Source: Propionibacteriaceae bacterium UBA4569 (GTDB lineage: Bacteria; Actinomycetota; Actinomycetes; Propionibacteriales; Propionibacteriaceae). Taken from it: a stretch of DNA of 7,146 nt. Each line of letters begins with the position of its first letter. Position 1 is the stretch's first letter. The DNA is taken from positions 5,576-12,721 of the forward strand of contig DGKN01000214.1 in NCBI GenBank assembly GCA_002387005.1, in the 5' to 3' direction. The notes below the pieces were generated by a model. That model made no database searches and was not told the DNA's origin. It saw only the letters and a program-made list of their open reading frames with translations. Positions 6,050-7,146 of the stretch are shown here, piece by piece. The position numbers and the translations under genes are program-made.

Positions 6050-6070
6050 GGACGAGCAGTGCGCTCGTCC
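6050..6070 (-). other. Hairpin in the rplY upstream leader
   Basis: GGACGAGC (6050-6057) and GCTCGTCC (6063-6070) form a perfect 8-bp stem around a 5-base loop, in the 164-bp gap between the oxidoreductase stop and the rplY start. A weak -10-like TATTGT on the minus strand (6095-6090) lies upstream of it. If that promoter is real, the hairpin falls within an rplY leader of about 110 nt. There is no T-run after it, so a classical terminator for the oxidoreductase gene is doubtful. Its function is not known. Confidence 0.4.
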
Positions 6071-6137
6071 CTCGCCAGGCAACCCGGCAACAATACCCCA
6101 CGACGCCCGCGCCCGAAAAGCCGGCGTGGCGCACCGG

Positions 6138-7121
6138 TCAGTCGGCTTCGGTGTAGCTGACCCCGAGCTGGCTCAGCCCCTGCTCCATCGTCGCCATCAC
6201 CGACAGCGTGTCGTTCAGCGGCAGAAGCGGGCTCTCGGTGAGACCCTGCTGGATGCAGCGGGTGACCTCGGCGATCTCGTGGGCGTAGCCCAGGCCTTCG
6301 GGCTCGAGCTCGATGCGCTCGTCCTCGCGACCATTGCGGTGGACGATGATGGCGCGCGGGTGGTGGAAGCGGGGCTCCACCTCGATCCAGCCATCCGTCC
6401 CGATGACGACCTGCCGTCCGGGGCCGGGCGCCTGGAGCGCGGCCATCAGACTGGCCTGGGCGCCGCTCTCGTGGTCGAGCAGCAGTGCAACCTGGGCATC
6501 CACACCGTTGGCGTAGAGCCTGCCGCGAGTCTGCACCTCGCTGGGGTTGCCGAGGAAGTCCTGCGCGAAGTGTGTGACGTAGACACCGAGGTCAAGCATC
6601 GAACCGCCACCCTTGGCGGGGTCGAAGAGCCGGTCGTCCGGGACGTACTCCCGTTGCGCGAAGAGGTCTCCCATCACGGCGGTCAGGGTACCGATCTCAC
6701 CGGCGTCGACGATCTCGTGCATCCGGCGGATGACCGGCTGGAAGCGCGTCCACATCCCTTCCATGCAGAAGACCTGCGCGGCGCGGGCGGCCTCGACCAC
6801 CTCCGTGGCGCCGGCGAGCGTTGCCGTGAAGGCCTTCTCGACCACGACGCCCTTGCCAACAGCGATCGCGGCCAGCGCGATCGCCTTGTGCTGGGGGTGC
6901 GGGGTGGCGATGTAGACCACGTCCACCTCCGGATCCGCGCACAGGTCGGCGTAGGAGCCGTGGGCGCGCGCGATGCCGTGCTCGTCGGCGAAGGCCTGGC
7001 CCCGCTCGAGGCTGCGCGAGCCGACGGCAACCAGCTCCGCGTCCGGGACATGGCCGAAGTCCTTCACGAAGACCTCGGCCATGCGACCCGGACCGGCAAT
7101 TCCCCAACGCACTGTGCTCAT
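6138..7121 (-). CDS. Gfo/Idh/MocA family NAD(P)-dependent oxidoreductase
   Basis: Cytosolic dehydrogenase of the glucose-fructose oxidoreductase/inositol dehydrogenase family, 327 aa, a normal length. The Rossmann part has GIAGPGRMA (7-15), IATPHPQH (71-78) and EKAF (95-98), where Lys96 is the expected catalytic lysine; the family's usual EKP is EKA here. The C-terminal beta domain has GGGSMLDLGVYVTHF (171-185) with Asp177 and His184 in catalytic positions. MEGMWTRFQP (120-129) is typical of the dihydrodiol-dehydrogenase-like branch. The substrate, probably a sugar, polyol or diol, cannot be told from sequence. It starts at ATG 7121 with only a weak GGGG ahead of it. It is on the same strand as rplY but 164 bp away, so probably a separate unit. 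Confidence 0.9.
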   Translation of the reverse strand: MSTVRWGIAGPGRMAEVFVKDFGHVPDAELVAVGSRSLERGQAFADEHGIARAHGSYADLCADPEVDVVYIATPHPQHKAIALAAIAVGKGVVVEKAFTATLAGATEVVEAARAAQVFCMEGMWTRFQPVIRRMHEIVDAGEIGTLTAVMGDLFAQREYVPDDRLFDPAKGGGSMLDLGVYVTHFAQDFLGNPSEVQTRGRLYANGVDAQVALLLDHESGAQASLMAALQAPGPGRQVVIGTDGWIEVEPRFHHPRAIIVHRNGREDERIELEPEGLGYAHEIAEVTRCIQQGLTESPLLPLNDTLSVMATMEQGLSQLGVSYTEAD

Positions 7122-7146
7122 GAGCCCCAGTCTGGCATGGGGTGGA

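Noticed and set aside
5479..6156. 225-codon open frame antisense to rplY
   Set aside because: Mirror of the bL25 gene, with no domain and no ribosome-binding site worth noting.
6828..6840. EKA instead of EKP in the oxidoreductase as a sign of inactivation
   Set aside because: The catalytic Lys and the downstream Asp/His motif are intact; the Pro position varies within the family.

Overview
The window looks like chromosomal DNA of a high-GC Gram-positive bacterium (Actinomycetota; a Propionibacteriaceae-like genome is my guess from memory, not proven). The reasons are GC-rich codon use in the core genes, GTG starts, an actinobacterial-style glucose-6-phosphate dehydrogenase, and the neighbourhood of rplY, pth and mfd, which also lie near one another in mycobacteria.

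Layout from left to right. The first 254 bases are the N-terminal end of mfd (minus strand, running off the left edge). A 76-bp divergent gap separates it from zwf (plus strand, 331-1821), which probably starts as a leaderless GTG message. From 1865 to 4347 lies a compact minus-strand run of three genes, all encoding exported proteins: a 390-aa secreted protein with a Sec signal peptide, a ~198-aa lipoprotein, and a ~238-aa lipoprotein with a chymotrypsin-fold serine protease domain. The block is visibly poorer in G+C than its flanks. After it comes a decayed second copy of the 3' end of zwf (about 4460-4617), then a REP-like small palindrome. Core genes then resume on the minus strand: pth (4730-5329), rplY (5356-5973) and a Gfo/Idh/MocA oxidoreductase (6138-7121).

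How it fits together. zwf makes NADPH and feeds the pentose phosphate pathway. rplY and pth form a translation pair, and mfd couples transcription to DNA repair. The striking point is that the three-gene exported block sits between an intact zwf 3' end and a degenerate duplicate of that same 3' end, in direct orientation, with a 26-bp identical core. This suggests the block was inserted downstream of zwf, either by integration at the zwf 3' end or by recombination with a foreign zwf-plus-cargo segment. No integrase or transposase is visible in the window. The three exported proteins are the best candidate for an undescribed system here: a surface-anchored protease and lipoprotein made together with an uncharacterised secreted beta-rich protein.
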